DNA from: Erythrophleum ivorense
Lineage: Eukaryota; Streptophyta; Magnoliopsida; Fabales; Fabaceae
DNA: 64,000 nucleotides
Direction: 5' to 3'
Assembly: GCA_026724425.1 (NCBI GenBank)
Contig: JAIUCV010000665.1
Location: forward strand, 186,001 to 250,000
The notes under the pieces are model-generated. The model saw nothing but the letters and a program-made list of their open reading frames with translations. It did not search any database and was not told the origin of the DNA. The translations under genes were made by a program, and so were the position numbers. Below, in pieces: positions 19,972 through 33,818 of the stretch (positions within the stretch are counted from its first letter, which is position 1; every line of letters starts with the position of its first letter).

Positions 19972-20712
19972 TCTTACTCTTATTTTTCTTTGTGTTCGTC
20001 TTGGTTTTTGGTTTTCTTTTTTGTTTGGTTTATTCTCCACTCTTTAACTTTTACATGACTTCATTCTTTTGTAAATAATTTTAGTGTAAGCTTTTTTAAT
20101 TTTATATATGCTATATAAAATTAGTTTTATTTTTATGTATATTTGTTATAGATTTTTAGGTGATTATTTATATGATTAAAATTTTTCATTCTTCTCATTT
20201 CTTCTAAACGAATTTCATATTAGAATTTAATCACTTAATTAGTAAAGCAAATATTCACCTCATATAAGTGACTTTGGTCGAGAAATAAAGAAATATTTTT
20301 TTTTGAAAATGATTAAAGAAGAAGAATTTTGTTTGAATTGATGATCAAAATAGTATTTATATAAAGAGAAGAAGAGACTGCTTTATTTAAGATTATTCGG
20401 TTTTTGCGGTTTATTCGGTTAATATTCAAACCTTACCAATATCCACAGTTTACATAAAATTGCATCCATACTGTTTATATATATGGTATATTCAAATCCA
20501 CACCATATGACTTATTTCGGTTCGGTTCGTATCGGTTCAGTTCGGTTTTACCAGATTGAACACCTCTAATTGAAATCCTTATTTTAAATAAAAAAAAAAA
20601 ATTCTAATTTGATTCTAAGTAGATTTTTGGTGTTAATAAAAACTTATACATGTTTTCCTTATATCTTACATATCTTTATCGATATTACAATTTAAATTTT
20701 CCAACAATTTAT

Positions 20713-20826
20713 TAGTTTTAGATAAGTTATATGTACCAATAATATTGATTGTTTAAAATCTATATAACTTAGTTTCAGATAAGTTATATGTACCAATAAT
20801 ATTTATTGTTTAAAATCTATATAACT
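20713..20826 (+). repeat. 57-bp tandem duplication in the spacer
   Basis: Two copies of a 57-bp segment beginning TAGTTTTAGATAAGTTATAT and TAGTTTCAGATAAGTTATAT, ending TCTATATAACT. Repeated in units B, C and E. Confidence 0.75.
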
Positions 20827-20875
20827 AATTTACTATAACATAGTTTTCTTTTTGTTGTTATAAAAAAAAAATCTT

Positions 20876-21100
20876 TATTTTCTAAATTGTTTAATTAAAA
20901 AACATTTCTGAAAAATAAAAATAAAAATAATTAATTAACTTTAGTGATGATGTGGAATGATACTATTGGTTATTTAAAATTCTATATATTTAATTTCCTT
21001 ATTTTCTAAAGTGTTTAATTAAGAAATTTTTCTGAAAAATAAAAAAAGAAATAATTAATTAATTTTAGTGATGTAAAATGATTCTATTCGTTATTTAAAA
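20876..21100 (+). repeat. About 124-bp imperfect tandem duplication
   Basis: Two diverged copies of a block that starts TTATTTTCTAAA and contains CTGAAAAATAAAAA, AATTAATTAA and AGTGATG, ending GTTATTTAAAAT. The unit boundary lies at the end of the second copy. Confidence 0.65.
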
Positions 21101-21102
21101 TC

Positions 21103-22342
21103 GATCTTCCTCTTATATAGAAACCAACTCTATTTTGTGTATATAATCTGTAATTCAATATTGCACGATTTCTTTCAATATTACACACATTTCGTTTTTT
21201 ATGAAATTGCAGGAGACAATGAATACATAGATATCATATTGAGTGACACTGATGTTGGCCAAGATGATCGTTTGATCGTCGACATTGATTTCAGAAGTCA
21301 CTTTGAAATCGCGAGAGCTGTGGACTCTTACCAACGGATAATGGAATCACTCCCAGTGGTTTACGTAGGCACGGTGGCGAGGCTAAACCAGTTTCTCCAA
21401 GTAATGGTCGATGCAGCCAAATTCTCGTTAAAGCAGAATTCGATGCCGTTGCCTCCGTGGAGATCGCTGAACTACCTGCAATCCAAATGGCTTTCGCCGC
21501 ACAAGAGGCATCTCGGACCAATCAACCAAGAAGGTCCCGGAATGTTCTCGCCGGGGTTGCACAGACAGTGTGGTGAGAATCTAAAGAGGCTTCAGATTGC
21601 TCTCCATGCCGAGCAAGAGTCCGAGAGATTTTTGAAGAAGAAGAAGAAGAGCAGTTTAAGCCGGATGATCAAACCGGAGAGGATGAGAATCAATGGTGCT
21701 CCTTAAGAGTTTGTTGTACAGATGGGTTTTTGGGAGGCATCGAGAGGCCAAAGAATTTTGCTCTGTTGAGTCTTTTTGCTGAGTGTAATATTTTTGCGGC
21801 TGAGTCTTTTTATACGGATTCATCATATGAGGTTACATTACAAAACTAGCCAAGGTTTGGCTTTTTACGAAGAAGATAATATACGAAGTAATACGTCAGG
21901 TCCCATAATATTTTTCTTTGTTAGTATTATGATTCGCCATTGGATGAGTTTGAGTTTTTTTTCAAATTGTTTCTTAGATTACCCACTGATATATTAACTT
22001 AAGTTATGTTCAAGGGAAAAATTTTCGTTGATATTTATTTTGTTTTGAAGCAAGTATTGAAATTGTTTATGTATAATCACCAAATTTTGTTTAAACAACT
22101 ATAGCCACAAATATATAAAGACACATTTAGTAAAACATATCAAATTATATTTTCTTTCTAAAACTCAATGAGCTAATGTATGTTATACATAAACTGCCTT
22201 ATCCAAATGATAGCATTCCAATTAATTCACGAACTAATACTTATATGTTTTTGAACGAACCACCTTTATTTTGTTTTTTCATGAAACCAATAATATATTC
22301 ATATGTATTATGAACTACTAATATACAATATGTATATTTATA
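21103..22342 (+). repeat. Extra 1.24-kb segment between units A and B
   Basis: About 75-90 bp of glucanase upstream sequence is followed, near 21190, by a jump into the end of DUF506 intron 2. The copy then continues through DUF506 exon 3 and the normal spacer up to the copy B promoter. This is why A and B starts are 7545 bp apart, while B-C and C-D are 6304. Confidence 0.8.
21194..21706 (+). pseudogene. DUF506 last-exon duplicate
   Basis: Copy of DUF506 exon 3 (13669-14162) at 21213-21706, with the polypyrimidine tract and AG acceptor retained. One silent difference was noted (GGG for GGA at the position matching 14012). Exons 1 and 2 and a promoter are missing, so it cannot make the full protein. 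It could act only as an acceptor exon for an upstream transcript. It keeps an open frame because the copy is recent. Confidence 0.85.
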
Positions 22343-22680
22343 ATCTTCCTCTTATATAGAAACCAACTCTATTTTGTGTATATAATCTGTAATTCAATAT
22401 TGCACGATTTCTTTTATATTACACACACTTAGGAATCTACTATAGAATCTACTATCGAATCTACTATAGAATCTCCACGAATCTACTATAGAATCACATC
22501 ATCTAACACTTCTCTACTGCTAAGATAATATATCACAAGAGTTTTAATAACACCGAATCCTATAGTAAAATTGTTCAAAAGTCCAAAATTGTAGAGAAAA
22601 TGGAGATTGAACTATTAGTATAAATACACATATTCTTAGCCTAATGTTGTGTATCCAAACACGTTCTTACAAACAAAGCA

Positions 22681-24018
22681 ATGGCTAAAACGTCTCCGTT
22701 TATTACTCCTACTTTCCTCCTCCTAGTCTCGGTCGTGATCCTCCAACTCTCAGCCGTTACTTCCGCTATCGGGATCAACTACGGAACAATAGGGAACCTT
22801 CCACCGCCGCAAAAAGTGGTCAACTTCATCAAGACAAAAACCATTTTTGACAGTGTCAAGATTTTTGATGCTAATCCCGACATCCTCCGAGCCCTAGCTG
22901 GCACTGGGATCACTGTCACCATTATGGTCCCTAACGGTAACATTCCAGCGATGGTCAACGTTGTTAATGCTCGTCAATGGGTCGCTGCCAATGTCTTGCC
23001 GTTTCATCAGCAGATCAAGATCAAATACATTTGTGTTGGAAACGAGATTCTTCTCACTAAAGACAATAACTTGATCTCAAAACTTGTTCCGGCGATGCAA
23101 AGTCTTAACGAAGCTTTGAAATCTTTCGGTCTCACATATATGAAGGTCAGTTTCAGGTCATGATGATATGGACCATGTTTTTTTATTTTTATTTTATCAT
23201 TTATACGCATTATGCGGATTTGAATTTGACAAACCACTATATACTACATGTTAGATAATAATTAATATCTTACTAAAAATATACTTTGAAATAAATAAAA
23301 AGTGTGTTATGTTATTATTATACACAAGACGTACATGAATCTATATATTATTGTAATTATTTTCTTGCTATAAATTATTATTGTAAGTTGATAATATGTA
23401 CTAATGTAGAATTAACCATTACGTAATTTAATGAGCTAGGTGACAACTCCACATGCGTATCCCGTAAGCTATAACCAAAATGCACCAAGCCAAAGCAGAT
23501 TTCATGACGATCAAAAAGACTTTTTTACCAAGATCTTGATGTTTCATCATGACACCAAGTCCCCATTCATGTTCAACGTCTACACTTTTTTCATGATGGA
23601 CCCGAACAATGTGAATTACGCAATATTTGGTCCTTCAAAAGCTATAACGGATCCTAACACACGCCTCACCTACACCAACATGTTCGACGCAGTGATGGAT
23701 GCAACATACTCAGCTATAAATGCTCTTGGCTATGGCGACATAGATATAGTTGTAGGGGAAACCGGTTGGCCTAGCGCTTGTGATGCCGCATGGTGCACGC
23801 CTCAAAACGCTGCAAACTTCAACCGTAACATCATGAAGCGTCAAAATGCCATAGGGACACCTCTTATGCCCAACCGCCACATCGAAATCTTCATCTTCGC
23901 ATTGTTCAATGAGGATGGGAAACCTGGAGGGACCCGTGAGAAAAATTGGGGGCTATTCAAACCGGATTTTTCTCCGGTTTATGACGTTGGAGTCGCACGA
24001 GGCGGTCCTCCAGTTTAA
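22681..24018 (+). CDS. GH17 beta-1,3-glucanase, copy B (lacks X8 domains)
   Basis: Exons 22681-23145 and 23440-24018; 347 aa. Same architecture as copy A: signal peptide, GH17 catalytic domain with ICVGNE and VVGETGWPS, then early stop after GVARGGPPV. It differs from A by Lys45 and three silent changes in exon 1 (at the fourth codon of the gene, in the signal peptide, and in the alanine codon of IFDANPD). Promoter, TATA box and splice sites are intact. Protein is identical to copy C. Function as a secreted glucanase is inferred from the family; loss of the X8 domains would weaken binding to cell-wall glucan. Confidence 0.85.
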
Positions 24019-24290
24019 AACTATTGAAGTTGTTTATATCTTTCCACAAATATATAAAGACACATTTAGTAAAACATATCAATTATATCTTGTTTCTAAA
24101 ACTCAGTGAGCTAATATATGTTATACACAGACTGCCTTATCCAAATGATATTATTCCAATTAATTTATGAACTAATACTATATGTTTTTGTATGAACCAC
24201 CTTTATTTTGTTTATTTATGAAACCAATAATATATTCATATGTATTATGAACTAACTAGGTGATTGGCCTGCACATTGTGAATCCATTTG

Positions 24291-24444
24291 TACAGTAGAA
24301 ACTTTATAAATTAATAATATTGGGATAATGATATTTTATTAGTTTTGCAAATTATTAATTTACCGAGAGATTATTTGGATTAAAAACTTAGTTTGAGACT
24401 AGAAATTAATTTATCAAATAAAAATTTATAAAGTTTCTACTGTA
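24291..24444. mobile_element. TA-flanked MITE (Stowaway-like), unit B
   Basis: 150 bp at 24293-24442 with full ends CAGTAGAAAC and GTTTCTACTG, TA on both sides. Confidence 0.7.
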
Positions 24445-27032
24445 TATATTTAACATATTTTAATTAGAATAAAAAAAATTATATTCAAATTTCTATTGCG
24501 ACTTCATATAAGCTTTAAGATCGAATGCACACAGAAAACATAGCAAGTCAAATAGAGCTTTCAATTATTGGCGCACAAAAAAAAAAAGAGCTTGCGGAAG
24601 CATTAGAGTGAACAGTCATGATCTAATTAATACACGTTACGTCTTCTTATCTGTTGTATCAACAACAAAGTCTCAAGCTTTCATAGCCGCTCTGTTTGGG
24701 TCTTTTCACTTCTTCCTCTTTGCACACGTCTTATTTCGGTTTCATCCTTCGCCACCACGTGAAACTCTGATGCAAGCATGTCGTGTAAGTCGATATCCTT
24801 CGAGTTGCCGATGTAAACAGTCTTCGTGATCAATTCTAGAGTCACGGTGAAGCCTAGATTAGACAAGACACATATTGCATTCCCGATTTTGCATATGCTT
24901 TGTCGAGTCTAGAATGGAGTATAGCTTTGCTCTTTTCCTGTGTTCTTGGTGGAGGATGAGATCATCTCATCTTCCTTTCTTCTAATCATATAATTACAGG
25001 ATCTCTATTTTCAAACGTATAACCCGTCCCATATGAAGCCATTGTAGCCAATAATAAATTCGATCTCAAAACTATCTATGTAATGAAAGTGATGCTTGCT
25101 TAACTTACACAAACAGCATCATCTTCAACAGAGATTTGTTCAACCCTAATCTAGATCTTTGAGGATACAATTCAAACCAAAACTTCTCTCATATTTCCGA
25201 AAGCAAATCCACGAACTGAAAATTCCAGACCAAATAACTCGTGCATAAAACTAATCCACGAAACGGGCGTAACCCTAATCGAAATAACATAATCCAGTGC
25301 AAATCGCTTTGTTGATAAGAGAACATGCCCCATTGAAACCAATACCAGAAACTTCGCACCAAAACCATTATTTATAGGGTTGATCACATCCAATTATTTA
25401 TAGCGTAAGTGATAAGGGTTTTTCACACCCGAAGCCGATTTCAACGTGAGGACTATAACCTATGAAGAAGAAACAATATATTATTAGGGATTCATTAGGT
25501 TTAACTAGGTCTTTTACACGCGCTCTGTATTAATAATTTGATTTAATATCTTTTATTCATAAGTTTTTGTCGTCATTAGTATGGTCATGGTGATTGTAGT
25601 GAACCGATGTTCTTATTATTTTTCTTTTGTTACATTTTTATTTTATTTTTCTTCGATCTATTCAGTTTTATTCGGTTTTTTCCTCTTTGGTTTCTTCTTC
25701 ATCTTTACTCCTCCTCATCTTCCTCTTCAGTTTTTTTGTCCTTGCGGTTTCTTATTCCGTTATTCGATATCCTCCTTCATCTTTATTCATCTTTGATTTA
25801 TTTTTTGTCTTCGTTCTTTCATATCTTCGTCTTCAATTTTTTATATTTATTTTTATTTTTTGTGCTCGTATTGGTTATTATTCTTCTGTTTCTTCAATGA
25901 TTAATTATGGCGGTTGAAGTTGCTAAGGTTTTGCTATATTATTTTTTGTTTAGCTTATTTTATTCTTGATTATTCTCCGTTGGACATTTCCACGACTTTA
26001 TCCCTTTTATAAATAATTATATTGTTATCCTCCTTAATTTAATCTTATGTAGAATAAAATTTCACTATCTCATACACTTAACCAAGTTTAAAAAAAAAAA
26101 AATTAGAAACAAAATTAAACAACTACATATTCACACATTTAATGAGCAATGTCTAACAATAATATAAATTATTCAATTTATGCGATTATAGTTAAGCATA
26201 GTTTTCAATTTCTTATTCTTTGGTTTATCTTTTTATTTGGTTTCCTTGTTTAGCCTTATTTTCCATGGTTTCTTTTATATATTCGTTTTTTTGCTATCTT
26301 TGTATGTCTCTTTTTCTCATGTATTCATTTTCGTTTTGCTCTTATTTTTTCTTATTTTTCTATTTCTTCTATAATTAATTATTTCCGTCGAAAATATTAG
26401 GTTTCGCTAGAATTTGTTTTTTCCAGCTTTTCTTCTTTCATCTATTGGTTATTCTCCCCTTTAAATTATCCATGACTACATCTTTTGTAAATATTTTTAG
26501 TATAAACCTCTTTAATCTTATGTAGAACAAATTTTCAATGTCTGATACACCTAGCCAAACCTATAAAACTAAAATATACGTGTAAACAAATTTAAGCTAG
26601 AAAAGCTAATATTATTGTAGATAAGCTAATATATAGGTTAGATTTCTAGGGGTGTAAAACTTATTTGAAGAGAAGCTAATCGACGCACATCATTGTTCTT
26701 CATTTTCTTCTTCATTCTTGTTTATATGTTTTAATTTTTTTTTTGATTTATTCTTCTTCAATCTCTCCTGCATTGCTTTCTTCTTTGTTCTTATTTGGTT
26801 TTTTATTCATTTTCACTCATCTTCGCATTTTTTTGCTCTTCTTCGTCTTCGCTCTTCTTTATTCTTCATTTTTGTTCTTGCTTGGTTTCATCTCTTTCGT
26901 TCGTATTTGATTTATTCTTCGGATTTGTCTTCACAAGTTTCTTATCCATTTTTCTTTTTTCATCTTTGTCTTTTTTTTTTTTTTTTATATTACGTCTTCG
27001 CAGTTAAGTATTTTCGTTTTTACTCTTCTTCT

Positions 27033-27515
27033 GTTTCATCCAGTGTTTTTAAAACCGGACCGAACCGGTGGTCGGACCCAGGTCAACCATGAACCGGAAG
27101 CATCTCCGTGTTGGGTTAGTACTAAAACCTATAGATAGTTTGACCGCTTACAAACCCGGGTTCGGCCAACAAAAAACCAAAAACGGTGACCCATTGAACC
27201 GTATTGAACCGGGTTTTTTAATTAAACAATGAATTTTTTTTTTTTTCCAATAATTGTTACCTTTTCAGTTTTTCATTTTAATATTTTTCAAATATTATGA
27301 TTTTGAAATAATTTATTTAATATTTAGAAGCTATTCTTATATATTAATACAGTTCAAATATCATAAATATATTCATTGAAAAAATATATAAACTTAAAAT
27401 TATTATTTTTAAAATATCATTGACCCTAGCTAAACCCGGTCGAACTATATTGACCCACGACCCAAAACATTTTCGGTTCAGTTACCGGTCCGGTTTTTAA
27501 AACATTGGTTTCATC
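27033..27515. mobile_element. hAT-type MITE, unit B
   Basis: 27041-27507 with GTTTCATC flanks at both ends, orthologous to the insertion in unit A. Confidence 0.85.
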
Positions 27516-28984
27516 TCTTACTCTTATTTTTCTTTGTGTTCGTCTTGGTTTTTGGTTTTCTTTTTTGTTTGGTTTATTCTCCACTCTTTAAATTTTACAT
27601 GACTTCATTCTTTTGTAAATAATTTTAGTGTAAGCTTTTTTAATTTTATATATGCTATATAAAATTAGTTTTATTTTTATGTATATTTGTTATAGATTTT
27701 TAGGTGATTATTTATATGATTAAAATTTTTCATTCTTCTCATTTCTTCTAAACGAATTTCATATTAGAATTTAATCACTTAATTAGTAAAGCAAATATTC
27801 ACCTCATATAAGTGACTTTGGTCGAGAAATAAAGAAATATTTTTTTTTGAAAATGATTAAAGAAGAAGAATTTTGTTTGAATTGATGATCAAAATAGTAT
27901 TTATATAAAGAGAAGAAGAGACTGCTTTATTTAAGATTATTCGGTTTTTGCGGTTTATTCGGTTAATATTCAAACCTTACCAATATCCACAGTTTACATA
28001 AAATTGCATCCATACTGTTTATATATATGGTATATTCAAATCCACACCATATGACTTATTTCGGTTCGGTTCGTATCGGTTCAGTTCGGTTTTACCAGAT
28101 TGAACACCTCTAATTGAAATCCTTATTTTAAATTTAAAAAAAAAATTCTAATTTGATTCTAAGTAGATTTTTGGTGTTAATAAAAACTTATACATGTTTT
28201 CCTTATATCTTACATATCTTTATCGATATTACAATTTAAATTTTCCAACAATTTATTAGTTTTAGATAAGTTATATGTACCAATAATATTGATTGTTTAA
28301 AATCTATATAACTTAGTTTCAGATAAGTTATATGTACCAATAATATTTATTGTTTAAAATCTATATAACTAATTTACTATAACATAGTTTTCTTTTTGTT
28401 GTTATAAAAAAAAATCTTTATTTTCTAGATTGTTTAATTAAAAAACATTTCTGAAAAATAAAAATAAAAATAATTAATTAACTTTAGTGATGATGTGGAA
28501 TGATACTATTGGTTATTTAAAATTCTATATATTTAATTTCCTTATTTTCTAAAGTGTTTAATTAAGAAATTTTTCTGAAAAATAAAAAAAGAAATAATTA
28601 ATTAATTTTAGTGATGTAAAATGATTCTATTCGTTATTTAAAATCGATCTTCCTCTTATATAGAAACCAACTCTATTTTGTGTATATAATCTGTAATTCA
28701 ATATTGCACGATTTCTTTTATATTACACACACTTAGGAATCTACTATAGAATCTACTATCGAATCTACTATAGAATCTCCACGAATCTACTATAGAATCA
28801 CATCATCTAACACTTCTCTACTGCTAAGATAATATATCACAAGAGTTTTAATAACACCGAATCCTATAGTAAAATTGTTCAAAAGTCCAAAATTGTAGAG
28901 AAAATGGAGATTGAACTATTAGTATAAATACACATATTCTTAGCCTAATGTTGTGTATCCAAACACGTTCTTACAAACAAAGCA

Positions 28985-30322
28985 ATGGCTAAAACGTCTC
29001 CGTTTATTACTCCTACTTTCCTCCTCCTAGTCTCGGTCGTGATCCTCCAACTCTCAGCCGTTACTTCCGCTATCGGGATCAACTACGGAACAATAGGGAA
29101 CCTTCCACCGCCGCAAAAAGTGGTCAACTTCATCAAGACAAAAACCATTTTTGACAGTGTCAAGATTTTTGATGCTAATCCCGACATCCTCCGAGCCCTA
29201 GCTGGCACTGGGATCACTGTCACCATTATGGTCCCTAACGGTAACATTCCAGCGATGGTCAACGTTGTTAATGCTCGTCAATGGGTCGCTGCCAATGTCT
29301 TGCCGTTTCATCAGCAGATCAAGATCAAATACATTTGTGTTGGAAACGAGATTCTTCTCACTAAAGACAATAACTTGATCTCAAAACTTGTTCCGGCGAT
29401 GCAAAGTCTTAACGAAGCTTTGAAATCTTTCGGTCTCACATATATGAAGGTCAGTTTCAGGTCATGATGATATGGACCATGTTTTTTTATTTTTATTTTA
29501 TCATTTATACGCATTATGCGGATTTGAATTTGACAAACCACTATATACTACATGTTAGATAATAATTAATATCTTACTAAAAATATACTTTGAAATAAAT
29601 AAAAAGTGTGTTATGTTATTATTATACACAAGACGTACATGAATCTATATATTATTGTAATTATTTTCTTGCTATAAATTATTATTGTAAGTTGATAATA
29701 TGTACTAATGTAGAATTAACCATTACGTAATTTAATGAGCTAGGTGACAACTCCACATGCGTATCCCGTAAGCTATAACCAAAATGCACCAAGCCAAAGC
29801 AGATTTCATGACGATCAAAAAGACTTTTTTACCAAGATCTTGATGTTTCATCATGACACCAAGTCCCCATTCATGTTCAACGTCTACACTTTTTTCATGA
29901 TGGACCCGAACAATGTGAATTACGCAATATTTGGTCCTTCAAAAGCTATAACGGATCCTAACACACGCCTCACCTACACCAACATGTTCGACGCAGTGAT
30001 GGATGCAACATACTCAGCTATAAATGCTCTTGGCTATGGCGACATAGATATAGTTGTAGGGGAAACCGGTTGGCCTAGCGCTTGTGATGCCGCATGGTGC
30101 ACGCCTCAAAACGCTGCAAACTTCAACCGTAACATCATGAAGCGTCAAAATGCCATAGGGACACCTCTTATGCCCAACCGCCACATCGAAATCTTCATCT
30201 TCGCATTGTTCAATGAGGATGGGAAACCTGGAGGGACCCGTGAGAAAAATTGGGGGCTATTCAAACCGGATTTTTCTCCGGTTTATGACGTTGGAGTCGC
30301 ACGAGGCGGTCCTCCAGTTTAA
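28985..30322 (+). CDS. GH17 beta-1,3-glucanase, copy C (lacks X8 domains)
   Basis: Exons 28985-29449 and 29744-30322; 347 aa, identical in protein sequence to copy B and starting exactly 6304 bp after it. Signal peptide, both catalytic glutamates, TATA box and splice sites are present; the C-terminal linker and X8 domains are absent. Nothing in the sequence argues against expression. Confidence 0.85.
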
Positions 30323-30594
30323 AACTATTGAAGTTGTTTATATCTTTCCACAAATATATAAAGACACATTTAGTAAAACATATCAATTATATCTTGTTTC
30401 TAAAACTCAGTGAGCTAATATATGTTATACACAGACTGCCTTATCCAAATGATATTATTCCAATTAATTTATGAACTAATACTATATGTTTTTGTATGAA
30501 CCACCTTTATTTTGTTTATTTATGAAACCAATAATATATTCATATGTATTATGAACTAACTAGGTGATTGGCCTGCACATTGTGAATCCATTTG

Positions 30595-30748
30595 TACAGT
30601 AGAAACTTTATAAATTAATAATATTGGGATAATGATATTTTATTAGTTTTGCAAATTATTAATTTACCGAGAGATTATTTGGATTAAAAACTTAGTTTGA
30701 GACTAGAAATTAATTTATCAAATAAAAATTTATAAAGTTTCTACTGTA
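30595..30748. mobile_element. TA-flanked MITE (Stowaway-like), unit C
   Basis: 150 bp at 30597-30746, exactly 6304 bp after the unit B copy. Confidence 0.7.
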
Positions 30749-33335
30749 TATATTTAACATATTTTAATTAGAATAAAAAAAATTATATTCAAATTTCTAT
30801 TGCGACTTCATATAAGCTTTAAGATCGAATGCACACAGAAAACATAGCAAGTCAAATAGAGCTTTCAATTATTGGCGCACAAAAAAAAAAGAGCTTGCGG
30901 AAGCATTAGAGTGAACAGTCATGATCTAATTAATACACGTTACGTCTTCTTATCTGTTGTATCAACAACAAAGTCTCAAGCTTTCATAGCCGCTCTGTTT
31001 GGGTCTTTTCACTTCTTCCTCTTTGCACACGTCTTATTTCGGTTTCATCCTTCGCCACCACGTGAAACTCTGATGCAAGCATGTCGTGTAAGTCGATATC
31101 CTTCGAGTTGCCGATGTAAACAGTCTTCGTGATCAATTCTAGAGTCACGGTGAAGCCTAGATTAGACAAGACACATATTGCATTCCCGATTTTGCATATG
31201 CTTTGTCGAGTCTAGAATGGAGTATAGCTTTGCTCTTTTCCTGTGTTCTTGGTGGAGGATGAGATCATCTCATCTTCCTTTCTTCTAATCATATAATTAC
31301 AGGATCTCTATTTTCAAACGTATAACCCGTCCCATATGAAGCCATTGTAGCCAATAATAAATTCGATCTCAAAACTATCTATGTAATGAAAGTGATGCTT
31401 GCTTAACTTACACAAACAGCATCATCTTCAACAGAGATTTGTTCAACCCTAATCTAGATCTTTGAGGATACAATTCAAACCAAAACTTCTCTCATATTTC
31501 CGAAAGCAAATCCACGAACTGAAAATTCCAGACCAAATAACTCGTGCATAAAACTAATCCACGAAACGGGCGTAACCCTAATCGAAATAACATAATCCAG
31601 TGCAAATCGCTTTGTTGATAAGAGAACATGCCCCATTGAAACCAATACCAGAAACTTCGCACCAAAACCATTATTTATAGGGTTGATCACATCCAATTAT
31701 TTATAGCGTAAGTGATAAGGGTTTTTCACACCCGAAGCCGATTTCAACGTGAGGACTATAACCTATGAAGAAGAAACAATATATTATTAGGGATTCATTA
31801 GGTTTAACTAGGTCTTTTACACGCGCTCTGTATTAATAATTTGATTTAATATCTTTTATTCATAAGTTTTTGTCGTCATTAGTATGGTCATGGTGATTGT
31901 AGTGAACCGATGTTCTTATTATTTTTCTTTTGTTACATTTTTATTTTATTTTTCTTCGATCTATTCAGTTTTATTCGGTTTTTTCCTCTTTGGTTTCTTC
32001 TTCATCTTTACTCCTCCTCATCTTCCTCTTCAGTTTTTTTGTCCTTGCGGTTTCTTATTCCGTTATTCGATATCCTCCTTCATCTTTATTCATCTTTGAT
32101 TTATTTTTTGTCTTCGTTCTTTCATATCTTCGTCTTCAATTTTTTATATTTATTTTTATTTTTTGTGCTCGTATTGGTTATTATTCTTCTGTTTCTTCAA
32201 TGATTAATTATGGCGGTTGAAGTTGCTAAGGTTTTGCTATATTATTTTTTGTTTAGCTTATTTTATTCTTGATTATTCTCCGTTGGACATTTCCACGACT
32301 TTATCCCTTTTATAAATAATTATATTGTTATCCTCCTTAATTTAATCTTATGTAGAATAAAATTTCACTATCTCATACACTTAACCAAGTTTAAAAAAAA
32401 AAAAATTAGAAACAAAATTAAACAACTACATATTCACACATTTAATGAGCAATGTCTAACAATAATATAAATTATTCAATTTATGCGATTATAGTTAAGC
32501 ATAGTTTTCAATTTCTTATTCTTTGGTTTATCTTTTTATTTGGTTTCCTTGTTTAGCCTTATTTTCCATGGTTTCTTTTATATATTCGTTTTTTTGCTAT
32601 CTTTGTATGTCTCTTTTTCTCATGTATTCATTTTCGTTTTGCTCTTATTTTTTCTTATTTTTCTATTTCTTCTATAATTAATTATTTCCGTCGAAAATAT
32701 TAGGTTTCGCTAGAATTTGTTTTTTCCAGCTTTTCTTCTTTCATCTATTGGTTATTCTCCCCTTTAAATTATCCATGACTACATCTTTTGTAAATATTTT
32801 TAGTATAAACCTCTTTAATCTTATGTAGAACAAATTTTCAATGTCTGATACACCTAGCCAAACCTATAAAACTAAAATATACGTGTAAACAAATTTAAGC
32901 TAGAAAAGCTAATATTATTGTAGATAAGCTAATATATAGGTTAGATTTCTAGGGGTGTAAAACTTATTTGAAGAGAAGCTAATCGACGCACATCATTGTT
33001 CTTCATTTTCTTCTTCATTCTTGTTTATATGTTTTAATTTTTTTTTTGATTTATTCTTCTTCAATCTCTCCTGCATTGCTTTCTTCTTTGTTCTTATTTG
33101 GTTTTTTATTCATTTTCACTCATCTTCGCATTTTTTTGCTCTTCTTCGTCTTCGCTCTTCTTTATTCTTCATTTTTGTTCTTGCTTGGTTTCATCTCTTT
33201 CGTTCGTATTTGATTTATTCTTCGGATTTGTCTTCACAAGTTTCTTATCCATTTTTCTTTTTTCATCTTTGTCTTTTTTTTTTTTTTTTATATTACGTCT
33301 TCGCAGTTAAGTATTTTCGTTTTTACTCTTCTTCT

Positions 33336-33818
33336 GTTTCATCCAGTGTTTTTAAAACCGGACCGAACCGGTGGTCGGACCCAGGTCAACCATGAACCGG
33401 AAGCATCTCCGTGTTGGGTTAGTACTAAAACCTATAGATAGTTTGACCGCTTACAAACCCGGGTTCGGCCAACAAAAAACCAAAAACGGTGACCCATTGA
33501 ACCGTATTGAACCGGGTTTTTTAATTAAACAATGAATTTTTTTTTTTTTCCAATAATTGTTACCTTTTCAGTTTTTCATTTTAATATTTTTCAAATATTA
33601 TGATTTTGAAATAATTTATTTAATATTTAGAAGCTATTCTTATATATTAATACAGTTCAAATATCATAAATATATTCATTGAAAAAATATATAAACTTAA
33701 AATTATTATTTTTAAAATATCATTGACCCTAGCTAAACCCGGTCGAACTATATTGACCCACGACCCAAAACATTTTCGGTTCAGTTACCGGTCCGGTTTT
33801 AAAAACATTGGTTTCATC
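33336..33818. mobile_element. hAT-type MITE, unit C
   Basis: 33344-33810 with GTTTCATC flanks at both ends, orthologous to units A and B. Confidence 0.85.

Larger units (their letters stand above)
14800..21102 (+). repeat. Amplified unit, copy A (6303 bp)
   Basis: Unit that starts at ATCTTCCTCTTATATAG and ends at TTATTTAAAATC, holding the glucanase promoter, truncated GH17 gene and about 4.6 kb of spacer. Copies B (22343-28645) and C (28647-34949) have the same length. The end-to-start junction AAAATC/GATCTTCC is the same at 21102/21103, 28645/28646 and 34949/34950, so one break was copied by later unequal crossing over. Confidence 0.85.
16477..21102. other. Spacer of unit A
   Basis: About 4.6 kb without a supported gene. 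In order: the 3' flank repeat (16501-16722), a TA-flanked MITE (16751-16899), a mixed-composition stretch (17000-17900) with unrecognised minus-strand frames, a long T/C-rich stretch (18060-19490), a hAT MITE (19497-19963), a CGGTT-rich patch (20395-20550) and two tandem duplications (57 bp at 20713-20826; about 124 bp at 20876-21100). The many F/S/L-rich plus-strand frames at 18037-19548 come from the pyrimidine bias and are not taken as genes. Confidence 0.65.
22343..28645 (+). repeat. Amplified unit, copy B (6303 bp)
   Basis: Same extent as unit A. It differs from unit C at scattered single bases and homopolymer lengths: for example CTAGATTG near 28426 against CTAAATTG near 34727, and ACCGGTCCGG followed by TTTTTAA (27495) against TTTTAAA (33798). 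Confidence 0.85.
24019..28645. other. Spacer of unit B
   Basis: Same content and order as the unit A spacer: flank repeat, TA-flanked MITE (24293-24442), unrecognised minus-strand frames (24681-25393), T/C-rich stretch, hAT MITE (27041-27507), tandem duplications. No gene supported. Confidence 0.65.

Noticed and set aside
20395..20550. CGGTTCGGTT-rich patch as a separate transposon end
   Set aside because: Similar patches are common in Brassicaceae repeats, but no inverted ends or target duplication could be found here.
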